Of a DNA stretch of 64,000 nt, positions 25,838 to 36,472 are shown in pieces (the first letter of the stretch is position 1; each line of letters opens with the position of its first letter). The notes beneath the pieces were generated by a model that saw nothing but the letters and a program-made list of their open reading frames with translations, was not told the origin of the DNA and searched no databases. This DNA comes from SIG32 sp045652525 (GTDB lineage: Bacteria; Cyanobacteriota; Vampirovibrionia; Gastranaerophilales; Gastranaerophilaceae). The translations under genes and the position numbers were made by a program. The stretch covers positions 17,632 to 81,631 of the forward strand of contig JAZRUK010000031.1 in the NCBI GenBank assembly GCA_045652525.1, in the 5' to 3' direction.

Positions 25838-25869
25838 AAACCCGTTGAAATTAAATTTTCAACGGGTTT
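25838..25869 (+). terminator. Terminator after the 69-residue gene
   Basis: AAACCCGTTGAAA and TTTCAACGGGTTT form a 13-bp stem with a short AT loop. It overlaps the -35 box of the promoter for the next gene. Confidence 0.75.
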
Positions 25870-25879
25870 CTGCCGTATA
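25852..25879 (+). promoter_or_regulatory. Sigma-28-like promoter
   Basis: TAAATTTT (25852-25859), 12 bases, GCCGTATA (25872-25879). The -35 matches the sigma-28 consensus at seven of eight positions. It lies 33 bases before the 75-residue gene. Confidence 0.5.
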
Positions 25880-25912
25880 CATACATGTCTGCACTAATGG
25901 AATATAAAGAAA

Positions 25913-26140
25913 ATGGGATTTAGAAAGAGTATATTACTAATGCTTTTGCATTGTATTGATGGTTCAATGACCTTTGATATTGGGGTGCCGTTGGAACGCT
26001 TATCATATTCCCCAAGGATTAATGATAATGTTACACAGCTTATTCGTATCAGTGATTCTAACGGGAATAATATTATTTATACGTTTGACAGATTTATTCA
26101 AATGATTGATTCTAAAGGACTCGACGGATTCGCATTTTAG
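25913..26140 (+). CDS. Small unknown protein
   Basis: This 75-residue protein has no recognised family. Its C-terminal half (LIRISDSNG, then YTFDRFIQMIDSKGLDG) aligns with the preceding 69-residue protein. The ribosome-binding site is weak (AAAGAAA), so the start is less sure than for its neighbour. It ends 15 bases before rsmH, whose promoter overlaps its 3' end. Confidence 0.6.
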   Translation: MGFRKSILLMLLHCIDGSMTFDIGVPLERLSYSPRINDNVTQLIRISDSNGNNIIYTFDRFIQMIDSKGLDGFAF

Positions 26141-26149
26141 TGTTAAAAT
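26121..26149 (+). promoter_or_regulatory. Candidate extended -10 promoter, leaderless rsmH
   Basis: TCGACG (26121-26126), 17 bases, then TGTTAAAAT with TAAAAT at 26144-26149. The -10 ends six bases before the rsmH ATG and there is no ribosome-binding site, so a transcript from here would be leaderless. Confidence 0.4.
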
Positions 26150-26155
26150 TCCATT

Positions 26156-27085
26156 ATGGAAAATTTTAAACATTATACTGTTATGAAAAATGAGGCCGTT
26201 GACGCATTGGAATGCAAAGATGGACTCGTATATGTTGATTGTACTCTTGGTGGGGGCGGTCATAGTGAATTGATTTTAAAAAGAATTTCGCCAAATGGTA
26301 GATTGATTGCGTTTGATGTAGATGATGATGCTATTAAAGCGGCATCAGAAAGGTTAAAAGACTATAAAAATCTTACTATCGTAAAAAACTCTTATACAAA
26401 CATAAAAGAGGTATTAAAAACTCTTGGAATTGAAAAAATTACTGGTGGAGTGTTGTTCGATCTTGGTGCGTCATATCATCAATTAACAAAAGCAGAACGC
26501 GGATTTTCTTTTTCAAAAGATGCGCCACTTGATATGAGATTCAACCAAGATTCTGATTTTTCGGCTTATGATGTTGTCAATAATTATACAGAAGACGAAT
26601 TGGTTAGAATATTTTCAGAATATGGAGAAGAAAGATTTTCAAAGAGAATTGCAAAGGCAATTGTGGAAAAAAGAAGGCTTAAAAAACTTGAAACTACTCT
26701 TGAATTGGCAAACTTAATAGTTGACTGCACTCCAAAAATAAAATCGTCGATACATCCTGCTACGCGTGTGTTTCAGGCAATTAGAATAGAAGTTAATCAA
26801 GAGTTACAAAATGTTAAAAATACATTAAACGATGTGTTGGATTTATTAGAAGTTGGTGCTATAATGAGTGTAATAAGTTTTCACTCTTTGGAAGATAGAG
26901 TTGTAAAACAGATGTTTAAATATCACTCTCAAAGGTGCCATTGCGATAGAAATCAGATGATTTGCAAATGTCCACCGCCAAAATTAGAGCTTGTTAATAA
27001 AAAGCCTATTATGGCAACAGAAGAGGAGATAAAAGAGAATCCGCCGTCAAGAAGCGCAAAATTAAGAGTTGCTATCAGAGTGTAG
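26156..27085 (+). CDS. rsmH: 16S rRNA m4C1402 methyltransferase RsmH
   Basis: RsmH N4-methylates C1402 in the ribosomal P site. DCTLGGGGHSELIL near residue 29 is the SAM-binding loop, and RGFSFSKDAPLDMRF and SFHSLEDRVVKQMF are family signatures. The 309-residue length is standard. As in division-cell-wall clusters, it is followed by an FtsL-like gene, but mraZ and ftsI are not adjacent. No Shine-Dalgarno sequence precedes the ATG. Confidence 0.95.
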   Translation: MENFKHYTVMKNEAVDALECKDGLVYVDCTLGGGGHSELILKRISPNGRLIAFDVDDDAIKAASERLKDYKNLTIVKNSYTNIKEVLKTLGIEKITGGVLFDLGASYHQLTKAERGFSFSKDAPLDMRFNQDSDFSAYDVVNNYTEDELVRIFSEYGEERFSKRIAKAIVEKRRLKKLETTLELANLIVDCTPKIKSSIHPATRVFQAIRIEVNQELQNVKNTLNDVLDLLEVGAIMSVISFHSLEDRVVKQMFKYHSQRCHCDRNQMICKCPPPKLELVNKKPIMATEEEIKENPPSRSAKLRVAIRV

Positions 27086-27099
27086 TTGGGGAAGAAAAG

Positions 27100-27555
27100 T
27101 TGTTACAAACAGCACGTGCTCAAAAATTAAATAATTCTTATCAAGGTTATGTTCAAAGTCCTATTGAACGACCAGAAGCACCAGTTATTGAAGGGTATTT
27201 TTACAAAGAAAGTACGGTGAAAGATATGGCGATAAGAAAAGTTAATAAATCATTATGTGGCTTGTTGATTATGGCTGTAATTACTACTTTTGTTAGCTAC
27301 TATTTTGTGATGTGTAATGAACTCACATTGAATACTTTAAATCGTCAGATTGTTGCTTTGAATGAAGAAAATGCTGAATTACAAAATAATTTGGATAGAT
27401 TAAAATCGTTTAGCAATGTTGATACTAAAATGATGCAATATAATTTATTGCATAAAGCGGAGAATGTTATTGAAGTCCCTGCAGTTCAAACTGTAGCCAC
27501 AATTGATACAACTCACATATCTTCTGCACCGTTTAAGTGGGCAATAGGGTATTAA
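27100..27555 (+). CDS. FtsL-like division protein
   Basis: The 151-residue product has a cytoplasmic N-terminus of about 45 residues, one membrane helix (about 49-70) and a short coiled coil (LNRQIVALNEENAELQNNLDRL near 80-101). Position after rsmH and this bitopic coiled-coil layout fit FtsL, which is poorly conserved in sequence. It starts at TTG 27100 behind GGGGAAG. Confidence 0.55.
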   Translation: MLQTARAQKLNNSYQGYVQSPIERPEAPVIEGYFYKESTVKDMAIRKVNKSLCGLLIMAVITTFVSYYFVMCNELTLNTLNRQIVALNEENAELQNNLDRLKSFSNVDTKMMQYNLLHKAENVIEVPAVQTVATIDTTHISSAPFKWAIGY

Positions 27556-27568
27556 ATAAGTTTTTTGA

Positions 27569-27593
27569 AAGCAAGGTTAAGGCCTTGCTTTTT
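27569..27593 (+). terminator. Terminator after the FtsL-like gene
   Basis: AAGCAAGG and CCTTGCTT form an 8-bp stem followed by TTTT. Confidence 0.65.
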
Positions 27594-27641
27594 AGTTTAA
27601 ATTATTTACCATACTAAAGTAGGAATTTTGTTAAAAAACAT

Positions 27642-27669
27642 TAAAGTTTTTTGTAAGTCATGCCGTATA
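27642..27669 (+). promoter_or_regulatory. Sigma-28-like promoter of the HD-GYP-like gene
   Basis: TAAAGTTT (27642-27649), 12 bases, GCCGTATA (27662-27669), about 33 bases before the start codon. Only two -10 positions differ from GCCGATAA. Confidence 0.65.
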
Positions 27670-27702
27670 TAGAAATATAAGCATGTATAGAAGGATATTT
27701 TA

Positions 27703-28938
27703 ATGAAGAAAGATGAAATGAAGAACGGTGTGTCCTTATTTGGTCAATCTGACTTTTTAATTGAAGGCGGAGATCCGTTAGAGGAAATTTTTGCATTAAA
27801 TTTAGGAGATTTTATATCCGAACACCTTATTTCGGAAGATTTAGCAAAAAAGATTAGTTCAAACAGTAAAGATAAAAGAGAAGGTCTTAAGAATCAACTT
27901 AGTGAATTGATTTCAATATATTCTTCTCAAAATACACTTTGCGTGTTGAGTTTTGATTCTAAAGAAGAGCATGCGATTTATACGTCTATTGCTAATACAG
28001 TTAAGCAAATGATTGAAGTTGAAGCATGTAGCATTTATATGCTAAAAGACGGTAAAATGTTATGCGTTGGTTCATCACAAGATGTTGCAGTATCAGAATT
28101 AGATATTAATTTTGGTGGTAAAGATTTCATATTTGAAAATAACATGACATATATTGCAATGAGATCTTCAACTCAAATAGTTGGTGTAATTGCTATTAAA
28201 TCACTTGATGATAAACCATTACCAAAAGAATATTTAAAACTTGTTGTTAGTATCGCACAACTATTTGCAACATCAATGGAATTGCAATTCCAAGTGGATG
28301 AAACACACAAACTCTTAGAGAATGTTGATGCAAACGTGTCTGATATGCAACACTTGAGAGCTGAACTTACGGCTCTAATCGGAGATCTTTGCGATTTTCA
28401 ACAGAATTTTGTTGAAGAATTGGCAAAAGCTGTTGACGCAAAAGGTCAATATAAAGTTTCTCACTCTCAAAATACGGCAAATCTTGCAAGATTAATTTGT
28501 CGTGAATTAGGTTTGAATGAGAAAACAACAGATTTAATATATTATGCAGGCATGCTTCAAAATATAGGTAAAATTACTTTGCCTGAAAGTATTTTTGCTA
28601 CAAATGGTAAGCTATCACCTGAAGAATTGAAAAAAGTTCAAGAACATATTAATACTGGTGTAAATTTGCTAATGAATATCAATTTCTTGTCAGAAGTTGT
28701 TCCATATATTAATTATCAAACCGAACGTTATGATGGTTCTGGAAAACCTGAAGGTTTAAAAGGACAATCAATTCCTTTAGGCTCTAGAATTATTGCTGTT
28801 GCAGATGCTTTTAGTGCAATGACTTCAGATAGACCATATAGAAAAGCGATGCCTAATGAACAAGCTGTTGAAATTATGCAAAATGATTCTAAATGGGATC
28901 CTGTAGTTATTGAAGCATTAAAGCAAGTTATTCAATAG
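27703..28938 (+). CDS. GAF-like plus degenerate HD-GYP domain protein
   Basis: Residues 80-200 look like a GAF-type sensor and 235-411 align with HD-GYP c-di-GMP phosphodiesterases (SHSQNTANLA, NIGKI, DGSGKPEGLKGQSIPLGSRI, TSDRPYRKAM). Key metal-binding residues are changed: HD in HDIGK reads QN, HHE reads QTE and GYP reads GKP. Catalysis is therefore unlikely, and a binding or regulatory role is more plausible. A sigma-28-like promoter and flagellar genes elsewhere in the window suggest a motility link. AAGGATATTTTA precedes the ATG. Confidence 0.8.
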   Translation: MKKDEMKNGVSLFGQSDFLIEGGDPLEEIFALNLGDFISEHLISEDLAKKISSNSKDKREGLKNQLSELISIYSSQNTLCVLSFDSKEEHAIYTSIANTVKQMIEVEACSIYMLKDGKMLCVGSSQDVAVSELDINFGGKDFIFENNMTYIAMRSSTQIVGVIAIKSLDDKPLPKEYLKLVVSIAQLFATSMELQFQVDETHKLLENVDANVSDMQHLRAELTALIGDLCDFQQNFVEELAKAVDAKGQYKVSHSQNTANLARLICRELGLNEKTTDLIYYAGMLQNIGKITLPESIFATNGKLSPEELKKVQEHINTGVNLLMNINFLSEVVPYINYQTERYDGSGKPEGLKGQSIPLGSRIIAVADAFSAMTSDRPYRKAMPNEQAVEIMQNDSKWDPVVIEALKQVIQ

Positions 28939-29227
28939 GAACAACGCTGAATGCGACAATTTCACTAATATTTATATTTAGCCAATCGTATTTAAAACAC
29001 ATATAATCGTGGCATTCACAGTCATCGTGTGTACAGGTGCAATAGTCTTCTAGTCTGCATATGGTGACATCTTGTAGCGAAATTAAGCAGTCGTGACAAT
29101 CAGAACATTTGCTTTTAAACTCGTGAATTCGACCGTCAATTTTTAAATGATTTGTAAAAATGACAATATTTTCAGTTGAATTTTCTTCCATAATATTTTG
29201 AATAGCATCTTTTAAATTTTTAGACAT
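28928..29227 (-). CDS. Cysteine-rich unknown protein
   Basis: I do not recognise this 99-residue protein. Residues 40-78 hold ten cysteines and several histidines (CSDCHDC, CTCTHDDCECHDYMC), which suggests metal binding. There is no signal peptide. ACAGGAGGAAACT before the ATG is a near-perfect ribosome-binding site. It converges on the HD-GYP-like gene and overlaps its end by 11 bases. Confidence 0.75.
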   Translation of the reverse strand: MSKNLKDAIQNIMEENSTENIVIFTNHLKIDGRIHEFKSKCSDCHDCLISLQDVTICRLEDYCTCTHDDCECHDYMCFKYDWLNINISEIVAFSVVPIE

Positions 29228-29356
29228 AGTTTCCTCCTGTGTGAAGTATAAACTATGTTGTAAAAATTTATATTCTCCAAATTGTTTGCCCGTTTGATTG
29301 ATATAAATGTTTGTGTTATTTTTAAATTACGGAATATAAATAAGAGGGATTTAATA

Positions 29357-32011
<2,655 letters not shown>

Positions 32012-32031
32012 TTTAGTAAAGTTACATATAA

Positions 32032-32070
32032 AATCTCCTCTTAAGTTTTATTAAGAGGAGATTATTTTTT
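32032..32070 (+). terminator. Terminator after valS
   Basis: AATCTCCTCTTAA and TTAAGAGGAGATT form a 13-bp perfect stem followed by ATTTTTT. Confidence 0.8.
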
Positions 32071-32120
32071 GACAAAAAAAATAATTTACGGTTTTATAAC
32101 TGTCCATGAAAGGATGATAT

Positions 32121-32387
32121 ATGAAGATAATTAGACCAAGTTATAAATATGTAGAAAGTGGCAAATTAGACAATGTATTGGCAAATACTATGCATGTTCG
32201 TTATTTGTCAAGAATTAATGAAAAAGTTTTACCAACAAGATATAATCTTAGACAGCCTGATGGTAGTATAAAAAAATATACAATTGGTGACAATATTATT
32301 ACTATACAAACTATAAAGAAACTTGCTAATAAATATAAGCAAGTCGCACTTGAGATATTTGGCAATGGTAAACATTTGAAATTTTAA
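32121..32387 (+). CDS. Small basic unknown protein
   Basis: This 88-residue basic protein matches no family I know. It has no membrane helix. AAAGGATGATAT precedes the ATG, and TTGACA at 32068-32073 could be the -35 of its promoter. It stands alone between the valS terminator and the promoter of the S1 gene. Confidence 0.65.
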   Translation: MKIIRPSYKYVESGKLDNVLANTMHVRYLSRINEKVLPTRYNLRQPDGSIKKYTIGDNIITIQTIKKLANKYKQVALEIFGNGKHLKF

Positions 32388-32414
32388 CCCTGTAACATTT
32401 GTTAACAAAAAATC

Positions 32415-32443
32415 TTTACAGATTTGCAAACGTCTGTTACAAT
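32415..32443 (+). promoter_or_regulatory. Sigma-70 promoter of the S1 gene
   Basis: TTTACA (32415-32420) and TACAAT (32438-32443) are 17 bases apart, 30 bases before the start codon; each box has one mismatch to consensus. Confidence 0.75.
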
Positions 32444-32473
32444 CAAAACGTAGTGTAGTTTATTGGAGTAAAT

Positions 32474-33541
32474 ATGGTGGCAAAAGATTTAGATTTCGAA
32501 GAATTATTAAAACAATACGACTATAAATTCCAAAAAGGTGATTTAGTCAAAGGTATTGTTTGTGGATTTGATGGTCAAGGTGTAATGGTTGATATTGGGG
32601 CAAAGACAATAGCAATTGTTCCAAGCCGTGAAGCTGTTGAAAAAGATGAAAAATTAGAAGACAAATTTGAAAAAGGAAAAGAATATGAGTTCTTAATTAT
32701 TCGTGAAGAAGATGAGGACGGCAAATTTTTACTATCTAAGAAAAGAGTTGACTTTGCGTATTCTTGGAAAGAACTTGAAAAAGCAAAAGCTGCAGATGAA
32801 ACAATTCTTGGTACAGTTGCAGGAGTTGTTAAAGGTGGTGTTCTTGTTGACATTTCAGGTGTGAGAGGTTTTGTACCATCTTCTCAATTAAGAGCGAAAG
32901 AAACAGATCTAGAAGTTGGTTCAAAAATTGAATTAAAAATTCTTACTCTTGACAGTCAACAAAATAACTTTATTTTGTCTAACAAAAAAGTTTATGATGA
33001 TACTGCCACAGAAGCAAGAAAGAATGTATTCTCTCAAATTGAACCAGGACAAGTTGTAAAAGGTGATGTTGTTAGAATTACAGATTTCGGTGCATTTATT
33101 GACTTAGGCGGTATTGATGGTTTATTACCACTTTCACAATTGTCTTGGAGATGGATTGATCACCCAACAGATATTTTGAAAGTTGGTGACAAAATTGATG
33201 TGGAAGTAATTGCAGTTGATCATGACAAACAAAGAGTTTCTTTAAGCTTGAAAAACCTTGAGCCAGATCCGTGGTTAGAGGCAGAAAAAAATATTAAAGA
33301 AGGTGACAAAGTAGAAGGAACAATTACTAGAATAAAACATTTCGGAGCTTTTGTGGAAGTGTTCCCTGGTGTTGAAGCTTTGTTGCCTCATGCAGAAGTT
33401 GCGGAATTGCAGAATGATGCAAAAAATATTTTACAAGTTGGTGATAAGGTACAAACATATATTTTGAAATTCAATCCAACAGATAAGCGAATTGCATTAA
33501 CTGTAAAAGAGCCAACAGAAGAAAAGCCTGTTGAAGAATAA
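32474..33541 (+). CDS. rpsA: Ribosomal protein S1-like, four S1 domains
   Basis: The 355-residue product has four S1 OB-fold repeats: about 20-90 (GDLVKGIVCGFDGQGVMVDI), 105-170, 190-262 (GDVVRITDFGAFIDLGG) and 278-347 (GTITRIKHFGAFVEVFPG). S1 helps 30S subunits bind mRNA. It has fewer repeats than the six of E. coli, like the shorter S1 forms of cyanobacteria and others. GGAG before the ATG, its own promoter and a terminator mark a monocistronic unit. Confidence 0.9.
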   Translation: MVAKDLDFEELLKQYDYKFQKGDLVKGIVCGFDGQGVMVDIGAKTIAIVPSREAVEKDEKLEDKFEKGKEYEFLIIREEDEDGKFLLSKKRVDFAYSWKELEKAKAADETILGTVAGVVKGGVLVDISGVRGFVPSSQLRAKETDLEVGSKIELKILTLDSQQNNFILSNKKVYDDTATEARKNVFSQIEPGQVVKGDVVRITDFGAFIDLGGIDGLLPLSQLSWRWIDHPTDILKVGDKIDVEVIAVDHDKQRVSLSLKNLEPDPWLEAEKNIKEGDKVEGTITRIKHFGAFVEVFPGVEALLPHAEVAELQNDAKNILQVGDKVQTYILKFNPTDKRIALTVKEPTEEKPVEE

Positions 33542-33553
33542 TTGTAGAGGATA

Positions 33554-33588
33554 AAAGAGAGCCTGCGATTGCAGGCTCTCTTTTTTTT
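33554..33588 (+). terminator. Terminator after rpsA
   Basis: AGAGAGCCTGC and GCAGGCTCTCT form an 11-bp stem with loop GATT followed by eight T. Confidence 0.85.
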
Positions 33589-33831
33589 GTAATATCGAAT
33601 ATGAGTTTTTATTTTAATTCTTGGTGAGATTTTAACAATTTTTAAATTATAGTAATCTGTGGGGTAATTTAAATAAATTAAATTCATATTTTTTTATCCT
33701 CCAAATGGTTGATATTTATGGAATATGACTGTATATCTAACAATATATGTCGTATAATTTTTATAGATAATGTTGACTTTTTGTAAATGATCATTATTAA
33801 GGTAATAGGTAGATAAATAGGAGGCCGTTTT

Positions 33832-34860
33832 ATGGGCATGGCAGCATCACAGGCAAGATATTTAGGCTTGACCGCAAGAAAAACAAACGTAGAATATGAA
33901 GGCCAACAGGTTAACCAAGCACGTACAGCTTTGGCAAACCAAAGTGCTAACTTATTCAATCAACTTTTGACATTGGAGGTTCCAACAGCTCCAAGTACAG
34001 CTGATTTTACAACTGTACAGTACTCTTATCAAGATGGCGCATATGAAGAAGCTATCGCTAGTATGAGCCAATTGACGAATGATCCTGATGGATACAACTA
34101 CATGGTTACACACTATCACTTTGCTGATGTGTTTAGAGGTCAAAGATCTTTATTGGCAAATCCACAAGTTCAATTTACAGAAGAAACAGTTACTGATCCT
34201 GTAACTGGTGTAACTTCAACTGTTCAGACTCCAACTTATGTTGGTAACTGGAAATTGACTCAATATGTTCCAGGTGCAGATCCAGATTTGGATGCAGCGT
34301 ATGGACAAATTGGTAGAGATTGGGCAGAATTCCCAGGTGTTGATGCAGCTGGTAATCCAAATCAAGTATTTATGTACGAATCATTTGGTAGAACTTATTT
34401 TGCATCTAAAGCAGATTTGATGGCTAGTGCTGGTAGCGCTGTTGATCCATTAAAACCAATTGAAAACCAAAATATTAGATTAACAACATATTATGCAGAA
34501 ACAATCAATGAAAAAGTTGAACAAATTGAACGTGCAGTTGTTGAAATTGGTCAAGATGGTAGAGCTGCATCAATTCAATACGAAGGTGAATCTGCAGTAT
34601 TTGCATTGAATACAGAAACAATAACTGATGAAGTTGCATATAGTGATGCTATGAATCAATACAATTACGATATGGCAGTATACGAAAAAACAATTCAAGA
34701 TATTAATGCTAAAACAGAAGCTATTCAAGAACAAGATAGAACTCTTGAATTGAGATTGCGTCAGTTAGATACTGAGCAAGATGCACTTCAAACAGAGATG
34801 GAAGCGGTTAAGAAAGTTATTGAAAAGAACGTGGAATCTACTTTCAAAACTTTCGAATAA
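33832..34860 (+). CDS. Unknown protein of a lineage-specific family (long paralogue)
   Basis: I cannot assign a known family to this 342-residue protein. The N-terminus (MGMAASQARYLGLTARK, then EYEGQQVNQARTALAN) and C-terminal coiled coil (LRLRQLDTEQDALQTEMEAV, ending KNVESTFKTFE) align with the 108-residue protein at 36146, with about 230 extra residues between them that are acidic and polar. There is no signal peptide or membrane helix. AGGAGG precedes the start and TATAAT is at 33743-33748. It sits between rpsA and the flagellar block, and the coiled-coil ends suggest a structural, polymerising or secretion-related role. Confidence 0.75.
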   Translation: MGMAASQARYLGLTARKTNVEYEGQQVNQARTALANQSANLFNQLLTLEVPTAPSTADFTTVQYSYQDGAYEEAIASMSQLTNDPDGYNYMVTHYHFADVFRGQRSLLANPQVQFTEETVTDPVTGVTSTVQTPTYVGNWKLTQYVPGADPDLDAAYGQIGRDWAEFPGVDAAGNPNQVFMYESFGRTYFASKADLMASAGSAVDPLKPIENQNIRLTTYYAETINEKVEQIERAVVEIGQDGRAASIQYEGESAVFALNTETITDEVAYSDAMNQYNYDMAVYEKTIQDINAKTEAIQEQDRTLELRLRQLDTEQDALQTEMEAVKKVIEKNVESTFKTFE

Positions 34861-34878
34861 TAAATAAGAGGTTAAAAG

Positions 34879-35694
34879 ATGTCTTACAAATACGACAGTT
34901 ATTTAGTAATAGCAAACAAATTTGGTTCTGCAGGAAGCGATGCGAAAGCACAACTTTTTGAAACATATGACAAATTGAGAGATTTGACTGTTTCAGGAAG
35001 TGGCGCTGGCACTGGTTTTGAGGCAACGGGTGGCTTTTTGTATAACTTGGCAAGTTTGTTGGCTCCGTCATCTTTTGCCACAGTTTTTGGCGGCTCTGAA
35101 TCGATGAGTATTCCAGGAACATCATATTTTTCAAATATGACAAGTGGTTCATCTTATGGAATTAATTCATTGTATAACTACTCAGGTTTTCCTAGTGGTG
35201 CTGCTCCTATTTCTTGGGGCTTGAGTGGTTATTCTACAGGTGGCGCCGCAGGTTTGACAACCGGTTGGGGTTCTGATTACGGAACTCCAACAGGTTTTGC
35301 CTCTAATTTGGGCGGTCTTGCTGATGTAGCAACGGCTGCAGCATACGGTGCAGGTGGTGCTAGTGGATTTGGAATTGGCAAGAATATTGTTCTTCCTCTT
35401 GCAAGTTGCATTTCAGGTTGGGGTGGAATTATGCAAGCAGCAGCGCCATATTTAGCTGAGTTTGGTTTACCTGCAATGGTTATGGGTAACCTAATGCAGG
35501 GTACTTCTTCAGCGGCTCTGGCTGCATATCAAAACGTTACTGGTAATATTACGGCTAATGCTGATACTATCCTTTCTAATAAAGTTAGAAACATTGAAAC
35601 TGTGTGTAAAATGTTAGATACACAAGGCGATGTTGTTAAGAAAATGTTGAAAGAATCTATTGAAGGCGATAGTAAAGCTGTTCAAAACTTATAA
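34879..35694 (+). CDS. Gly/Ser-rich unknown protein
   Basis: The 271-residue product starts MSYKYDSYLVIANKFGSAG without a signal peptide. Residues 35-200 are very rich in Gly, Ala, Ser and aromatic residues (GLSGYSTGGAAGLTTGWG), and the last 50 residues are an amphipathic helix (KVRNIETVCKMLDTQGDVV). AAGAGG lies before the ATG and the gap from the previous gene is 18 bases, so they are probably cotranscribed. Function is unknown; the composition suggests an assembled or surface-exposed structure. Confidence 0.7.
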   Translation: MSYKYDSYLVIANKFGSAGSDAKAQLFETYDKLRDLTVSGSGAGTGFEATGGFLYNLASLLAPSSFATVFGGSESMSIPGTSYFSNMTSGSSYGINSLYNYSGFPSGAAPISWGLSGYSTGGAAGLTTGWGSDYGTPTGFASNLGGLADVATAAAYGAGGASGFGIGKNIVLPLASCISGWGGIMQAAAPYLAEFGLPAMVMGNLMQGTSSAALAAYQNVTGNITANADTILSNKVRNIETVCKMLDTQGDVVKKMLKESIEGDSKAVQNL

Positions 35695-35695
35695 T

Positions 35696-35722
35696 TAAAG
35701 TTTTTTATTTTTTTGTCGTATA
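35696..35722 (+). promoter_or_regulatory. Sigma-28-like promoter
   Basis: TAAAGTTT (35696-35703), 11 bases, GTCGTATA (35715-35722). It lies immediately after the stop codon of the Gly/Ser-rich gene and about 140 bases before the next start, so the transcript would have a long leader. Confidence 0.6.
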
Positions 35723-35861
35723 ATATTACAAGAGGGATTTATCCTTCTATCTGGCATAGGTCTGCATGATTAAGACATGTTACAAAGATTTACAAAACAT
35801 GGCAATTATTTCAAGTAACAAGTTTTTATATCTATGTAGGTCTAAAGTGTAAAGGAGTAAT

Positions 35862-36134
35862 ATGCTTCGTCAAACTTTAGAGATGAATATAAAGAGAATA
35901 GTTGATTTCTTAATATATTCAAGAAACTTCCTAATAAGAAAGAATCCTTTAAAATCGCTTTCAGAGTCGATAGTTGAAGGGTTAAAAGATTTTCTGACAA
36001 TGAAAAAGAAGTTGAAAATGGCGCAATACAGATTAAATTATCATCGTCATCAGCTTCAAAAGATGGAACAATTAATTGCGGAAAATAATGATCACAGTTT
36101 CTTAAAAGGAAAAAATCTCAACGAAACCAGATAG
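35862..36134 (+). CDS. Small basic helical unknown protein
   Basis: This 90-residue protein is lysine-rich and predicted helical (LTMKKKLKMAQYRLNYHRHQ). I recognise no family. AAAGGAG before the ATG is a strong ribosome-binding site. It precedes the 108-residue paralogue by 11 bases, and the pair probably share the sigma-28-like promoter. Confidence 0.65.
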   Translation: MLRQTLEMNIKRIVDFLIYSRNFLIRKNPLKSLSESIVEGLKDFLTMKKKLKMAQYRLNYHRHQLQKMEQLIAENNDHSFLKGKNLNETR

Positions 36135-36145
36135 AAGGAAAAGAA

Positions 36146-36472
36146 ATGGGATTAATTAACGCAACAATTCGAGTCGGAATGCTGGCTGCACAAAAAATGG
36201 ATTTAGAATACAAAATCCTTTTGATTACGCAAGCTCAGATGAATTTGTCTCAGTCTGTACAGGATTTAATGCAGGTTGGAACAGATTATACTGATCCGGA
36301 ATCTCAAGCAGCTAAAATGCTGAAACAGCGTGAAGCTAAGTTGCAACAGTTAGAAAAACGACTTCAATTACAAATGGCTCAATATCAAACTCGCCTCAAA
36401 GCAATCGAAACAGAATTAGAATCTGCTAAAGGAATGCGTGATAAAAATATTGAAGCAGCTTTTAAATATTAG
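36146..36472 (+). CDS. Unknown protein, short paralogue of the 33832 gene
   Basis: The 108-residue product aligns end to end with the two ends of the 342-residue protein: MGLINATIRVGMLAAQKMDLEY at the start and a coiled coil ending LESAKGMRDKNIEAAFKY. It lacks the 230-residue insert. It is wholly helical by appearance, rich in Gln, and has no signal peptide. Function is unknown; a filament- or needle-like role is a guess from size and helicity. Confidence 0.7.
   Translation: MGLINATIRVGMLAAQKMDLEYKILLITQAQMNLSQSVQDLMQVGTDYTDPESQAAKMLKQREAKLQQLEKRLQLQMAQYQTRLKAIETELESAKGMRDKNIEAAFKY

Noticed and set aside
33388..33687. Minus-strand frame of 99 residues with GGAGG upstream
   Set aside because: It runs antisense through the rpsA terminator and into the rpsA coding end; the ribosome-binding site is too far from the ATG and the product is low complexity.
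33739..33748. GTCGTATAAT before 33832 as a further sigma-28 promoter
   Set aside because: The -10 resembles the others but no TAAAGTTT-like box lies 11-12 bases upstream.
35766..35852. 28-residue frame in the leader before 35862
   Set aside because: No ribosome-binding site, and it lies in the long 5' leader; an upstream peptide is possible but unsupported.
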